Part shown: one piece after another, positions 21,238 to 33,854 of the stretch
Position numbering within the stretch: position 1 is the first letter of the stretch
Layout of the letters: every line of letters starts with the position of its first letter
DNA from: Pyrus communis
Taxonomy: Eukaryota; Streptophyta; Magnoliopsida; Rosales; Rosaceae
NCBI RefSeq assembly: GCF_963583255.1
Contig: NC_084815.1
Location: 8,541,724-8,605,723, forward strand
Direction of reading: 5' to 3'
DNA: 64,000 bases
The notes under the pieces: model-generated
Database searches by the model: none
What the model was told of the DNA's origin: nothing
Seen by the model: only the letters and a program-made list of their open reading frames with translations
Made by a program: the position numbers and the translations under genes

Positions 21238-24200
21238 ATGACGATCCTCAAAATCTCCAAAAAACACCACAAGCATTTGAACAATCCATTCCCTTCTCCA
21301 CCCACATCCCTCCCTCTCCTCCAAGGCAACCTCCTCTTCAATTCCCAAACTCTCCGCCGTTCTTCGCCTCACCATTTCCCGCTCGGCAGCGATTTCCACC
21401 TCTGTTGGACCTCCACCGATGGCGGCTCTCTCTCCATTCACCACCGATCCCACCCCAAGAGAGCACTCTGGTCCACCCTCCCCGGCCACCCTTTTGTTTC
21501 TGCAGCATTGGCCGAAACTGAGGTGGAAGAAAGCAGGGGCTCCTTCCTTGTCAGAGACACAAAGCTTCATCTGGTTTGCAATCACCAAACCATTCAGGAA
21601 ATAAGGGTGATCAACAATCACGATCAGCTTCCAGATTCTCCATCTGGGTTTTTTGGATTCGATCGGAAACTGGATTCCCCAGGTACCCAATTCCAATTCC
21701 CGATCGTTCTTGTAACTGGCTGGGTTTTCAATACCAAAACAAGGACGAGGATTTCTCAGAGGGAATGTGAGGGGAAGGGGCCTTCTACTTGTGCAAAGTA
21801 TTGGGTTTTGTTTGAGCAGAAAAACAGTGATCAGATTGGATTCCGGGTGAAGGTGGGACAGCCCAACTTTGAATTGAGCACAAAAGCTTGTCCAAGCAGT
21901 GGTGGTTCAGGAAGATACAAGGGTTTTCGGAGGAGGCTAGGCCGGTTTCAGAAGCGCCGGCTGCGGTGGTTCTGGTCACTTGCAAGGCCAAGAGGGTTTG
22001 TCTTGGTTTCCTCATCGGAGGAAGAGTTGGAGGAACTCAAGGCTCAAGAGTTCAAGGAATTCAACAGGGTTTGCTTGACATATTCGAGTGACGAAAATGA
22101 GAGGTTTTTCGGTTTTGGGGAGCAGTTTTCTCATATGGATTTTAAGGGGAAGAGGGTTCCCATTTTGGTCCAGGAACAAGGTATTGGGAGAGGGGATCAA
22201 CCTATTACTTTTGCAGCTAACTTGATCAGCTATAGGTAAACACAAGGATATCTTAGCTATTCAATTTTTAACCATGTTATAATTCTAATTTCTAAGTAGA
22301 TTTTAACTAGACAAGTTTTGATTTTTGATACATTACTTTCCTTCCTCATTGCAGGGCTGGTGGCGATTGGAGTACAACGTACGCTCCTTCTCCATTCTAT
22401 ATGACTTCCAAGATGAGGTCTCTTTACCTCCAAGGATATGAATATTCCGTGTTTGATCTAACGAAGCACGATAGAGTTCAGATTCAGGTATATTGTTAGA
22501 TAACCATTGCATCTTGCAGTCATACTGTCATTTTAACTCTGGAACTGATTCAAACAAAACAACTACAAAATTTCGTGTTCGGGTCAAATAGATAACGAAA
22601 GGAAGATCTCAATGTTTTATTTCAATGAGTAGCAAGAATTAAGTTAGATTTTAGCATTCACATAAGATGCCAGATGAATAAGGACTATTGCTTATAATGT
22701 AAATAAGGATCTAAGGATTTTGTTTAAAGTAAAGAAAACGAAAACTAAAATGGTCTCATCTCATTTAAGATCTTGAACTTGCAGTTTCCGATTTTCTTTT
22801 TACTGGAGCTTGCAGATACATGGACACTCAGTTGAAGGAAGGATATTGCACGGGACCTCACCATCTGAGCTCATTCAATGTTTCACTGAAACCATTGGAA
22901 GACCTCCCAAACTTCCTGACTGGATTATTTCCGGAGCTGTTGTTGGCATGCAGGGCGGTACAGAATCAGCTCGCCATATTTGGAATGAGCTCAAGACTTA
23001 TGATGCTCCCATTTCAGCATTTTGGCTGCAGGTAATGCACGTCCCTGCACCAGAATTATATGCATGCAAACAACTACAGACACACATGTTGAGATGATTT
23101 CTTGAGTTAAATAAATGATTATCTGCAACTGTTCAACTTCCACCGGAGGCGTGTTTTGGCATAAACTTCCGGAGTTTTGAATTACAGTGTTAGTATGACT
23201 ACCGTACGTATGCTTCTTAACTTTGTAATAATTGTTGCACAGGATTGGGTGGGCCAGAGAGAGACGTTGGTTGGATCACAACTATGGTGGAATTGGGAAG
23301 TAGATTCAACAAGGTATAGGGGATGGAAAGAACTGGTTAAAGATCTTAGTGCTCAGCATATTAGAGTGATGACTTACTGCAACCCATGCCTAGCTCCGGT
23401 ACTTATCTTGTGCCTCAATGACGCTCCTCTATAAACCCTTCTTGTACAATTCCCGCAATCGCTCACCCGTTACCCATGAGTGTGTTTTGTAACTTTAATA
23501 AACTTTTACTTGATTTCAGTGTCATGAGAAGCCAAACAGAAGGAGAAATCTCTTTGAGGAAGCAAAGAAGTTGGACATATTAGTGAAAGACAGGCATGGA
23601 GAAACGTACATGGTTCCAAATACAGCTTTTGATGTAGGAATGTTGGATTTGACACATCCCGATACTGGAAGTTGGTTCAAGCAGATTCTTCGAGCAATGG
23701 TGGATGATGGAGTCAGAGGATGGATGGCTGATTTTGGTGAAGGTCTTCCAGTGGATGCAACCCTCTATTCAGGTTCCAAATCCCAAGTTGATTCTTCAAG
23801 AGTCCTTTTAATGTTACAATGGCCTCGGTCACTGTGTGGTACTTAATTCTAAGTGCAAAAGCATGAGCGAAACAGAACCTCTATGCATGATTTCACTTTT
23901 ACTTATCTCTAGTAGCGAACAAATCAGGAAACACATAAGAGCCAAGAAAGCTGAGTGTCAAAAGATTTGGGTTGTCAGAAACAGATAGGGCATTTGCATG
24001 CTGGACTGACTGTCTTTAGCCTGAAATGTTATATAGCGGTTTCCCCTCCATCATTCATCACGATGTATAATATTACTATCTTATCAGATGAAACCTGGAA
24101 AATTTGTGCCATAAGCGATAGTGAAGGCTCAAACATGCCTCATGCTTTATATATTTATGAAAAGAATACAGAAAATTTTCCCTTCACATTGCACATGGTT

Positions 24201-25476
24201 TGAAAGTTGCATTCAGTGACTTAGAACTGTCAAATTGTTCTCTTAGAGCAACTTAGAATGCAAAGTTAATAGCCTTTTGTTTTGCACTTTACATCCCAAT
24301 TCTAAAATTCGGTCTCTTGCATGTGACTTTTCATAATCTAATAATTATAACTCGTCATTTCAGGTGAAGATCCTATTTCAGCCCATAACAAATACCCAGA
24401 GCTCTGGGCAAAAATTAACAGAGAGTTTGTGGATGAATGGAAAGCTATCCGTTCGAGTGAGGAGAATGAAGACCCCGAAGATGCATTGGTCTTTTTTATG
24501 AGGGCGGGTTACAGAGATAGTCCCAAATGGGGGATGCTATTTTGGGAAGGAGACCAAATGGTAAGTTGGCAGACTAATGATGGAATAAAGAGTGCTGTTG
24601 TTGGCTTACTCAGTAGTGGACTTTCTGGGTATGCATTTAATCACAGTGACATTGGAGGGTACTGTGCTGTAAACTTACCTTTCATTAACTATCGAAGAAG
24701 TGAAGAGTTGCTTTTGCGATGGATGGAGCTAAATGCTTTCACGACTGTTTTCCGGACGCATGAAGTAAGTTCAAATCTGCAACCTGAAATACAAAAGAAG
24801 CATCATCATTATCATTAACCATTGTCAAAGAAAGCTAAAGCTACAATGTTGATGTTCCTGAATAAAACCTTCATGCGCTTACGTTCTATGATGTTATCAG
24901 CTACTGATTTAAACATCTTGTGCAACTAGGGAAACAAGCCATCTTGCAACAGCCAATTCTACTCAAATGACCGAACTCTGTCGCATTTTGCACGGTTGGC
25001 TAAGATTTATAAAGCTTGGAAGTTCTACAGAATCCAGCTTGTACAGGTAGTTCCATGACTTCTTGTATACTACACTAGTTTACAGCGTTTAGCAACTTCA
25101 CCAGAAAATCTGACTAGTTGTTTAACTCTTTGAATCACAGGAAGCCGCTGAAAAAGGTCTGCCTGTATGCCGCCACCTATTTCTGCATTACCCAGATGAC
25201 GAACACGTCCATAACTTGACCTACCAGGAGTTTCTAATCGGCACCGAGATTTTAGTGGTGCCAGTCCTAGACAAGGGCAAGGATAATGTGAAGGCCTATT
25301 TTCCAAAAGGAGAAACTTCTTGTTGGGAACACATATGGAGTGGAAAACAATATTCAAAACAGGGTTCCGAAGCAACGGTAGACGCTCCAATTGGGTGTCC
25401 TGCTGTATTTGTTAAGACTGCCTCCATTGTTGGACAGACGTTTTTGAAAAATCTTACAGATCTGAAGATTCTTTGA
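21238..25476 (+). CDS. Sulfoquinovosidase, GH31 (plant YihQ-like alpha-glucosidase)
   Basis: Seen: eight exons with GT-AG introns and matching phases: 21238-22235, 22355-22487, 22816-23031, 23243-23398, 23520-23772, 24364-24764, 24930-25046, 25141-25476; 2610 nt, 869 codons plus stop, no break. The N-terminal part ends in the YihQ-type GFGEQFSHMDFKGK and EQGIGRGDQP segments. The GH31 barrel shows QDW..RETLVG..LWWNW, nucleophile Asp572 in WMADFGEGLP, acid/base Asp649 in FWEGDQ, then SDIGGY and FRTHE. Known: GH31 sulfoquinovosidases release sulfoquinovose from sulfoquinovosyl glycerol or the thylakoid sulfolipid. Inferred: role in sulfolipid turnover; no obvious signal peptide, so the compartment is unclear. 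Where E. coli YihQ has the Arg three residues before the binding Trp (from memory), this protein has Gln. An ordinary alpha-glucosidase activity is the alternative. Confidence 0.9.
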
Positions 25477-25617
25477 GTTACGATTTTTTTTCTATTTATT
25501 TATTATTATTATTATTTTATCTTTAGTGTTTGTCATATGTGCAGGTCTGCTAATCACTTGTCTAATTTCACATTCCGAAAATGTACCTTCCATAGTCATT
25601 TTTTGTGTTATGGTGGT

Positions 25618-25629
<12 letters not shown>

Positions 25630-25650
<21 letters not shown>

Positions 25651-25673
25651 GGGGGTGGGGGAGGGAGGAGGGT
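25630..25673 (+). repeat. Long G tract with G-quadruplex potential
   Basis: Twenty consecutive G followed by tgggggtgggggagggaggaggg. It lies about 150 bp downstream of the sulfoquinovosidase stop. Tracts like this form quadruplexes and are also prone to sequencing error, so its exact length is doubtful. Confidence 0.8.
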
Positions 25674-25939
25674 ACAGGGAAACCAATTAGCAGCATTTCA
25701 TCTGGCATATTGGGCCGATTGATACCCATTTCATTTTTGTTTTCACTTTTTATATTAGAGACGGAGGAAACGAGACATATAAGAAAAGACGCAAAATGAA
25801 AAGTAAATACCAAAAACACTTTCCTCTCTCTCATCATGTTTCTCCATTCCTCCTTTCGCTGTACAGTTTCCTCGTATTGAAAACACGAAATTGTTATCAA
25901 ACGAAACACACAAGCGTATAATTCAGAAAATAATATATG

Positions 25940-25943
<4 letters not shown>

Positions 25944-25970
<27 letters not shown>
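25944..25970. repeat. (AG)n microsatellite
   Basis: About 13 AG units in the intergenic spacer. Confidence 0.9.
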
Positions 25971-26919
25971 TTACATGTGTTTGAGGAGGTGAAGTTAGCG
26001 ATCGTCTCCGAAATTGGGAGGGGAGAGTTTTTGATGCTCGTCTTTTATTTGAGCTGGTTTAGAGACGGACTCTGTTGCTCTTGCTGCCGATGGATTCTAA
26101 TACTAGCAAGCATATTCTCTCTATATATAATAAATATTATATATAAACATGGCCCAAAGGGACCCAGTTTTATTTATTTATTTAGTTTTTTATTTTCTCT
26201 ATTTTTTGGTATTTGTTGTTAATATCATATGTGATAGTATCCAATGATTAAATAGTGAATATATGAAGTAAATAAGGTACCGTAATTAAGTATGATATTT
26301 TCAAAGTTGGGAATCATAGCTTCATAAATTTACGTGTATTGAACTGAAATCCTAAATACACGCAAATAAATCTAATTGGCTCCGACCTTGCCTATAAAAA
26401 AGCTATTTGTGAGCTGCTAATCAGAGTCAAAATGCAAATGTGACACATTAAAATCACAAAGAAATTTACGAAAAAAAGAAAAAAGTTTACAACAACGGTT
26501 TTTTAGCCTTCTTCAAAATTGACACATTAGAATTCTCGTTACCTCACTCGAGTGCCCTATAATATAACTACTGTCTGCAGTTACTCAAACTAACACCTAT
26601 TTTTTTCTGCAATAAATACAAAAACAGAATTTCCTACAACAAATATTAAAATTTCAGAGTCGTCCCAGTAGAAACGTAAATCTCCATATACAAGGAAACA
26701 GAATTCCCTACGAAAAAATACGAAAACCTCTAAAAATCTACCTAAACTATAGAGGAGCAATTCCATTTCCATGCATGGTGCCACACGCAGTGTGTTTCAC
26801 AGCTACGAATCACAATACGCAACATAAAAGCGTGTTCGATCACTGTGCCAAGAGCTTCTGCTTGTCTGCAAAATTGGTATACAGGTTCACAACTCGTCTT
26901 CCCTGGATCAATGGCTTCT

Positions 26920-26988
26920 TTAAATATCCAACTGATCGAAGTTGATCATGTTCGCAGAATTCTTTATGAGCTCCTTCCGGTAATCCAC
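26920..26988 (-). pseudogene. GYRB: DNA gyrase subunit B, last exon (acceptor lost)
   Basis: Reads 22 codons and a stop on the minus strand: VDYRKELIKNS..INFDQLDI, the conserved C-terminus of plant organellar GyrB. The expected acceptor AG is missing: the genome reads ttgtgtttg directly before GTGGAT. The nearest usable AG (acatag, 24 nt upstream) would keep the frame but add eight hydrophobic residues. GyrB is the ATPase subunit of the bacterial-type topoisomerase in plastids and mitochondria. The intron to the next exon is 463 bp. Together with the missing upstream exons this suggests a pseudogene. Confidence 0.75.
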
Positions 26989-27451
26989 CAAACACAAAGA
27001 TAAGTACAATATCTATGTAAACTGGCATTTCACTAAACGATATATTAGTTATGGCATCTGGGAAGCTGAATGACTTCGACCTTAAAACAAATAGCCTATA
27101 AGCAGTATGTTTCTATATTTCAAATCCCGTTATGACGACGGGTGAATAAAGATGATACAAATGTAATTTAGTTCCATCATGCATATTTCCCTACTATTTA
27201 GTAAATAACTTGGCCGGACTCAATTCCATCAGTGTTTTGGATATTTTAAGACACACCGTAATGTGCACACATGCTAGAGACAGCGAGTGCTTTCATGATA
27301 AAACCTTGTAGACAACAGAGTGCCTTGGAGTCGCTTTCGATTTTGATAACTAAAAGGTAGTCCTTAGAAGGCAGCCCTTGCAAATATAAGCGCCAAAAAG
27401 CTTCAGTAAACCATAACTCAGCAAAACAACCTTTATACACGCTCTACTTAC

Positions 27452-27582
27452 CTGAGCACCCATAAGGGACGAAAACACCATGTTCGCCTCAGCAGCATCC
27501 TCAACCCCTAATCGTTTAAGAAGCCTTTGCTCGGGATTCATTGTTGTTTCCCATAACTGGGCGGGCATCATTTCCCCCAGTC
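27452..27582 (-). pseudogene. GYRB: DNA gyrase subunit B, penultimate exon
   Basis: 131-nt open exon on the minus strand with a good acceptor (atgcag) and donor (CAG|gtaagt). Its peptide [28 protein letters not shown] is the hallmark GyrB C-terminal segment (bacterial GyrB has the same GLGEMNPEQLWETTM-like motif). Phase 1 at its start matches the phase at the end of the exon at 39815-39920. The exon itself is undamaged. Confidence 0.9.
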
Positions 27583-28790
27583 CTGCATTGCAACCATAAC
27601 AACATGATAATTAAACAGCTAGTTCCAACTGAAAGTTCGGTTATGCATACTTGAACTCATTAGTAACATAAAAACATAGGGATGTCCTTTATCCATAGAA
27701 ACAAAAAGATTAATAGATGTTTCCATTAGTATGCCCTTGGGATTTATCTTGGTTTAATGTTTCCATTACTCGATAGAACAGATGATTGTCAAGGGATTGT
27801 ATAATATAATAACCCTAACGCAGAGAGTGCTGCCGAGGTAGACCCTGTTTAATCATGGGATCTATTTTAGGATTATATAATATAATGAACCAAGCTTGAG
27901 TAAAACCTAGCTCACTTGTTCAAACTTAAGAAGAACAATCATAAAAACAGGTAATATAAGACTGTATAACGAGTTTCTATGCAGTTAAATTCATTAATCA
28001 GATTTATAGTTTATATACATGTATCATTGATATTACATTTTGAACGAAAAGCCATCTGTTGACATTAAAGAAGATACCATTTAGGTACTGATGGATCATT
28101 TCCTAGCTTAAGTTTTTTGGAGCCCAATGTTGTTTAATATCGCATCGTAGCTTTAGTTACCGACGGTTCGAGGATGAAAAACCTCTAATCCCTTCTCCCG
28201 CACTTATCCATTAATCTGCAAGGTGCAGGATGGATGTACTAAATGTTTTACAATATATCTGACTCTGTCAGCTTCCTCATGTGCAGGAGGCAGCTGCATG
28301 TGAGGGAGTGTGTTGGGTTGTCATGCGTTGTTGACAACAGCTTAAGTTTTTAGGATGTAGAGTGACTGACGGGTCGATGTTGATACAAAACATTGACTGA
28401 GGGGTTAATGTTGATACAAAATAGTGACTGGCGAGTTGATGTTGATGGTTTAGAATTTAGGTGGCCGCTTTTGGTCCAAACCGGAAATCTAGCAGAAACA
28501 ATTCTCGCTTAGCATTTGAACAAAACATGTGCTGGGAAGATACTACTATGAATTCTAATATTTAAACATGTCACCTAGTGAAGACGAATTGCCTCTCATC
28601 TAGTAAACCGCAGAAACTTAGAAAACAAAGTTGACCTATTAATGTCATTGACACCAATTGTAGTCATCCAGTAATCTGCTTGTACATATCATCTCCTCTA
28701 TATAATTGCACACAACCATAACATTTTAATACAGTCTAAGGCATGAGGAGGGTCAGCTGACCGTTGTGGGCACTAATGGCTCTGCCACGC
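27583..28790. other. gyrB intron, retrotransposon-proximal part
   Basis: Intron sequence between the penultimate gyrase exon and the Athila insertion at 28791. AT-rich; I see no exon or RNA gene in it. One moderately GC-richer patch (28090-28345, with gttgggttgtcatgcgttg) may be an old repeat fragment. Confidence 0.5.
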
Positions 28791-30880
28791 TGATGCGAGA
28801 TTTATACGCACACAAATTAAACCCTATTTGTGACAATTGTAGTAATGATGTAAGTAGGGATCGTTCTAACCGGGGATTAACTAGGGGTGCTAATCTATTT
28901 TGAATTGACTTGAAAACACAAAAACTAAATGTAAAGACTCTTAACAAGACTACTATGACTCAGAATAGCTTTGAAATACTCAAACTGCCTAAAACAATCA
29001 AATTGACTCAAACAGAAACTAGAACTTGATTTAGACGAATTTGAAAGTGTTTATGACTCCAAAAGCTTAAAGACACAAAAATAAAACAAATACGAATGAT
29101 TAAGACTCAACGAAATATGGGGGAAATGTGTTTGGACGATATTAAATTAAATGGACAGAATATAATTAAAGGCAAAATGTAAATATGAATGTGATGAAAA
29201 TATGGATGATGGAATAGCCAAGGGGTTCTTCTCCACACATGTTACACTTGCATACAATATTGATTCTCAGTTGGTCTTTCGATAAGTTATGAAACTCAAC
29301 ACCCCGGGTTAATTAGGTCCGCTTAAATTAACCGTCAAGTTCTCCTTAAGTTAATGAATTGGATGGGTTAGCGCAACGCAATTCACCACATTCTCCAAAA
29401 GTCCTTTACGTGAAAAGCACAATAAAGATACAATCAAAGGTCATTAAGCATTATGAAAACTATAAGTGTTGACGAGGCATTCGTTACTATGATGAGCATG
29501 AAACTCGTGCCAAGAATTCATTTAACGCGATTGTTTATAAGCAACCTCCACTACTTGTGAATATAAGTTCATAACGATTAGGTGAAACTCACTTATATTC
29601 TAGCGTCATATTCATGCATGAAAATTAAGCACGCATTCTCAATAAACATACATAAATAAGTTATCAATCAAACGGTTAAACAAATTGAATCAACAACTTA
29701 TGAAATTCCAACGAAAGTTAATCAATTCATATTGCAAACATAAACATAGTTTCGAATCACCCCCTAGCTAAAGGGGGTTTAGTTCCTCATAACTTTGAAA
29801 TCAAAGAAACACCTAAACATTCCAACAACTCAAACTTGAATTGTATGAACGTTTAGGCACTCTTCTCTTCCTCGTTGTTGTAGCACAAGGTCTAAGGAGA
29901 TGTTTAGGGCTTTAGGTGTATGTGGAATGGAGTGGGGAATGGTTGGAGTGGCTGCAATGGAGGAGAAAAACTGCACAAAATGGAAGGTGATGCACGGCAC
30001 AAGATGTGTGTTTGTGTTGTGTGTTGTGTTGTGAATGGAATGAATGAATTGTGGCTGCAATGGATGCTTATTTATAGGTAAATAAGAGGGAACATGACAG
30101 CTAGGAGGTGGGTGGAAATGTGGCTGCAAGGTGTGTGAATGATTATGAATGAATGCATGTGAAAAACAGCTAGGAAAACTTGGTGGAAAGCTGGAAATGC
30201 AAAAGGGAAAAGCTGGAAAGGGAAGGGTAATGCACGGCATGGGAAGTTTCTTGATGGTTTTGGGGTTGTGATGCATGTATATGGCAGCTAGGGTGAATGA
30301 TGATGAATACATGTGGATTAAAGAGGGAGAATGTGGTGCAATGATGAAGTGGGAAGGTGGAAATGCAAAGGGGAAATGCTGGAAATGAAGGGAAATGCAC
30401 GGCATGGGTAGTTTTTGGTGCATGTGGCTGCAATGTTGTGCAATGATGGAGGAATAAGTGCATGTGGTTGAATTGGTGGTGAATGTGCATGGCAAAGAAT
30501 GGATTTGGCTGCAATGGTGTGTAATTGGGCTAGGGTTTAAGTGCATAAAATGGACCCAAATTGCTCCCCCTTGCATGGCAAGGAATGGTGTTTGTGTTAA
30601 GCCCACGACAAGGTGTTACGTAATTGGGTTAGGGCCATTGCTTTGTGTCTTCAAGTGCATACAAGGCCTTCAATTTCATCCAACACTTGGGCTCCAAGCA
30701 TAAGCTATCCATCCTTAGCCCAATAGTGCTCCAAAAGGCCCCAAAACACATCTTTTTGCTTCCTTAGCCATATGAACCTAAAAACACACGAAAGAAGCAT
30801 AAAGGACTAAAATAACTAAAGAAACATAACGTAAATGTACGAGAACAAGCCATTTAAGTCGCATGAATATGCTCCTATCA
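28791..30880 (-). repeat. 3' LTR of the Athila element
   Basis: 2090 bp; on the minus strand it starts TGATAGGAGCATATT and ends in ..CTCGCATCA. Nearly identical to 37593-39682. The long minus-strand ORFs in its low-complexity part (CAT/CAC-rich) are composition effects shared by both LTRs. Confidence 0.92.
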
Positions 30881-30900
30881 AATACCCCCACACTTAGCTT
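30881..30900 (-). promoter_or_regulatory. Polypurine tract of the Athila element
   Basis: On the minus strand aagctaagtgtgggggtatt directly precedes the 3' LTR. The same aagctaagtgtgggggaat precedes the right LTR of the other Athila (63034-63052). It primes plus-strand DNA synthesis. Confidence 0.75.
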
Positions 30901-33415
30901 TTGCTAGTCCTCGAGCAAAACAGAAAAACAAAATAAAACGAAACGAAACAAAACAAACCAAAGACAATCTTAAACCTTCCAACGTTGCCTCAGGGATTTC
31001 CAATGCACATGACATGTTAAAAATCATCATTCCAATAGATTTTGGTTATCTTTACACTTAAGTACATACTTAATCATAGTCACCACATATTAGTCCACAA
31101 TTAAGCATTTAAAACCATGTTTTGAATGTAGTAACATGCCTTAGAGAATTCCCTCAATTCCTTACTAGATGTACTCTCGTTTTTCACACAGATTTTCTGA
31201 CTACACTCCCTACACTAGGTATATGTGAGAAGATTGATGTAAACATGTAGACGAACACTCACATATGTTATAACAAGGAAAGCATTTTCTGGAATTATTG
31301 ACATGTATATATATGATCTCATGAATGGAATGCCACTACTTAGACGCAAGAACCAGTGATTCCATAAGCTCATATCAATTCCAAACTCCACATTATTGAA
31401 CACATAACGATCAAGATAGAAGTCAAAGGGGTGTAACGGGGCTAGGGTATTGGCTAACAATGAAAGGTGAAGGATAAACAAACATTCTTAAAGCAATAGT
31501 GAGCAAAGTATTGAATTAGGCACTTAGAATTCCCTTTAGAATGCAGAAGTCAACTTTGATCACCCAAGGGGGAATTACACAAAACTTAGGGCCATATTCA
31601 TCTTTTTTGGACCCTTTCTTCAACCATCAACGCTCGTGAGTTCATTCTCACTTATTTTCACTCATTTTCTTTCTTTTATTCTTCTTTTTCTTTTGGATCT
31701 CAAAACATACATATAAACTTAAAAAAAAACAAACTTTTACTCCCCCACACTCATTTTCTTGCAAAATGTAACTCAAAAGGAATTCATTTAAGTCATGCTC
31801 ACTATACTTCAAGAACAAGTGTATAGGAAAGTCCTACTCTAGGCTAGGTAAGGGGTGATGTGGTTAACAAAGAAAATAGGCTAAACGAGGCTCAACGGGG
31901 TTAAAACTTACAACATATACGAAATATGGGAAGTAAGGCTATTTGGCTATGGTGGCAACTACACAACTTCATCTTGATATATGTTATGCAATTCAATGTC
32001 ATGCTTTGAATGAAACGGATATAAGTTCTAGCATTTAGTTCTATCATGATACAATTGCATTCTAAGTAGCAACCAAGCAAGGAATAATGAGATCATGCAA
32101 CAACTTTAGAAAACAAAGAATCACAGATTATAACTCTCCAAAGAACGTTTAGGCTCAAGTCTCACAAGGTTGTAGCGTTTGTATGAGTTCCTTCCTTCAA
32201 GCATGTTACAAAAATGAATTTTTCTTTTATGATTGCATGTGAAATCATACATTATAACCATAACCAAGCATATACCAAGAGTAAATCACACTTTTCTCCA
32301 TGTTTATAACTCTTTTTAACAGTCATGCAATTACAAACCAAATCCTTATCATTGTGTTGGAAGGTACCCTAAGACACAAACACACAAAAATGACTCAAAA
32401 CACTCTTTTTAGGCTTTTCAAAACATGTTTTTCAAATTTTTATGTGATTTTCGGAGTTATAAAACAAAACACACTAAAACAGTTTAAAAACACCTTAAAA
32501 CAGCAAGGAACAACACTTGAAGTTATGGGTGATAAAATCTCACGAATTTGCATCAACAACATTAGTTACCCCCCCACACTTGAATCAAACATTGTCCTCA
32601 ATGTTTTAAGCATAGATTCACACAAAGCATAAGTAAATACACAAAAAACACTTAAACATACTAAACATGGCAGAATGTAACTAACAAAGAGAAGAGTTTA
32701 GAGACGCAAATCTGGAATTGGAGTGCTTTCTCGGTCTTCCTTTGTTGAATGCATGGGTTGATCTTGGTGATTCCACAGGCTCATTCTTGAACTGGTTTCC
32801 TCCCATCGTTGATTTTCCTTTGTGCTACTCTTGAACTGGGCAGCAGGATTCTTTTGTTCTCCCCCGAAGGTCTGAGCTTACCCCTTTTATCTGTTTCTTT
32901 GTTCAATCTTTGCAGAAGTGGTCCCTTTTCTGGAAGTGTATCAACCGTTGAAGATGACTACTCGAGAGCAACGCTAGGTAAGCAACCAGGAATAGATTCC
33001 AGGCAGTCGGAACCAGATCGGAAGACTGACTCCAAGTGCCGGTTGATTGCTTCTTTCACTTTGCCATGCGAGTAAGAACAAGGACAAAGAAAATGACAGG
33101 GAAAGAGCATGATATGAGATACTTTTGCTTTTGACCTTGATGATATGAGATACCTTTGCTTTTGAAGAAGCGGTGAATGAATCAGCACATGCTTCAATCC
33201 TCCTGGGTCATCTGTACTCCAGGCATCTGGTATCATCTTTGGGGAAGAAGAAAAAATTGAGTATTTCGAAAGACTTTGCTGGGAGTGTGCCCTCAGAGGT
33301 GAGGAAGAGTTGGGCATTTTCTTCAAGTCTGCCTTGCCATAAGAGATGAAGGTCGACATATATAGGGATTTCTCAATAGCAAGTGGTGGTACTGTTCTTT
33401 TACCCTTGTCGACAA

Positions 33416-33688
33416 ACGTCTCTTCGATATCTGAACGACGCCTCTTCGATTTCTGAGCAGGCGCCCCTTCGCTTTCTGAACGACACGTAGTAGTGCGGAT
33501 GCGGCTCTTTTGATAAAGCTGCACGCGTTTTCTGAAAAGCAGAGAAAGCATCGCCGAACTTTGCGCTTGTCGGCTAAAGACGTGTAGTTACGATGATGGC
33601 CTCCACGTGTTTTCAGCTTTGTCAGAGATCTTTTGACAAAGTTGAACGCGTTTTCTGAAGAGTCGAGAGATCGTCGCCGAACTTTACG
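33416..33688 (+). repeat. Direct repeats upstream of the antisense ORF
   Basis: Two sets. Three ~23-bp units round cttcgatttctgaacgac (33416-33486), then a ~55-bp unit present twice about 123 bp apart (about 33510-33565 and 33631-33688), sharing gcgttttctgaa, gagaaag/gagagat and tcgccgaacttt. They lie between about 430 and 170 bp before the ORF start, as clustered promoter repeats would. Confidence 0.65.
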
Positions 33689-33731
33689 CAGGAAATTCCG
33701 GCTTTTTGAATCGGTGGACGCGTCGCCTTGG

Positions 33732-33741
33732 CTTTTTATAG
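33732..33741 (+). promoter_or_regulatory. TATA-like box of the antisense ORF
   Basis: ctttttatag about 115 bp upstream of the ATG at 33855; the leader between is C-rich and AUG-poor, as in plant 5' UTRs. No other evidence of transcription. Confidence 0.4.
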
Positions 33742-33854
33742 AGCTATCGATCACCACAACATACACACTCTGAAGATTGCCCATTCTTGAAAATTATCTC
33801 CGGCCCTTTGAAATTTAACTCCATCCACCCCTTCTCTTTGAACACTTTTGAAAA

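Larger units (their letters stand above)
25477..26919. other. Spacer between sulfoquinovosidase and gyrB remnant
   Basis: 3' flank of the sulfoquinovosidase gene, a long G tract (25630-25673), an (AG)n microsatellite (25944-25970), then AT-rich sequence. The part nearest 26919 would be the 3' flank of the minus-strand gyrase remnant. No further gene is supported. Confidence 0.5.

Noticed and set aside
21178..21696. 172-aa minus-strand ORF
   Set aside because: Antisense of sulfoquinovosidase exon 1; no independent start context or domain.
29830..30606. 258-aa ORF on the minus strand, with a near-identical copy at 38632-39408
   Set aside because: It lies wholly inside the Athila LTR, is low-complexity (His/Ser/Pro/Thr-rich) and appears twice only because the LTR does. 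The same region of the related solo LTR (41.3-42.0 kb) does not keep one frame.
32958..33784. Two overlapping minus-strand ORFs (197 and 153 aa)
   Set aside because: They mirror the direct-repeat promoter region of the plus-strand ORF, overlap each other in different frames and show no domain.
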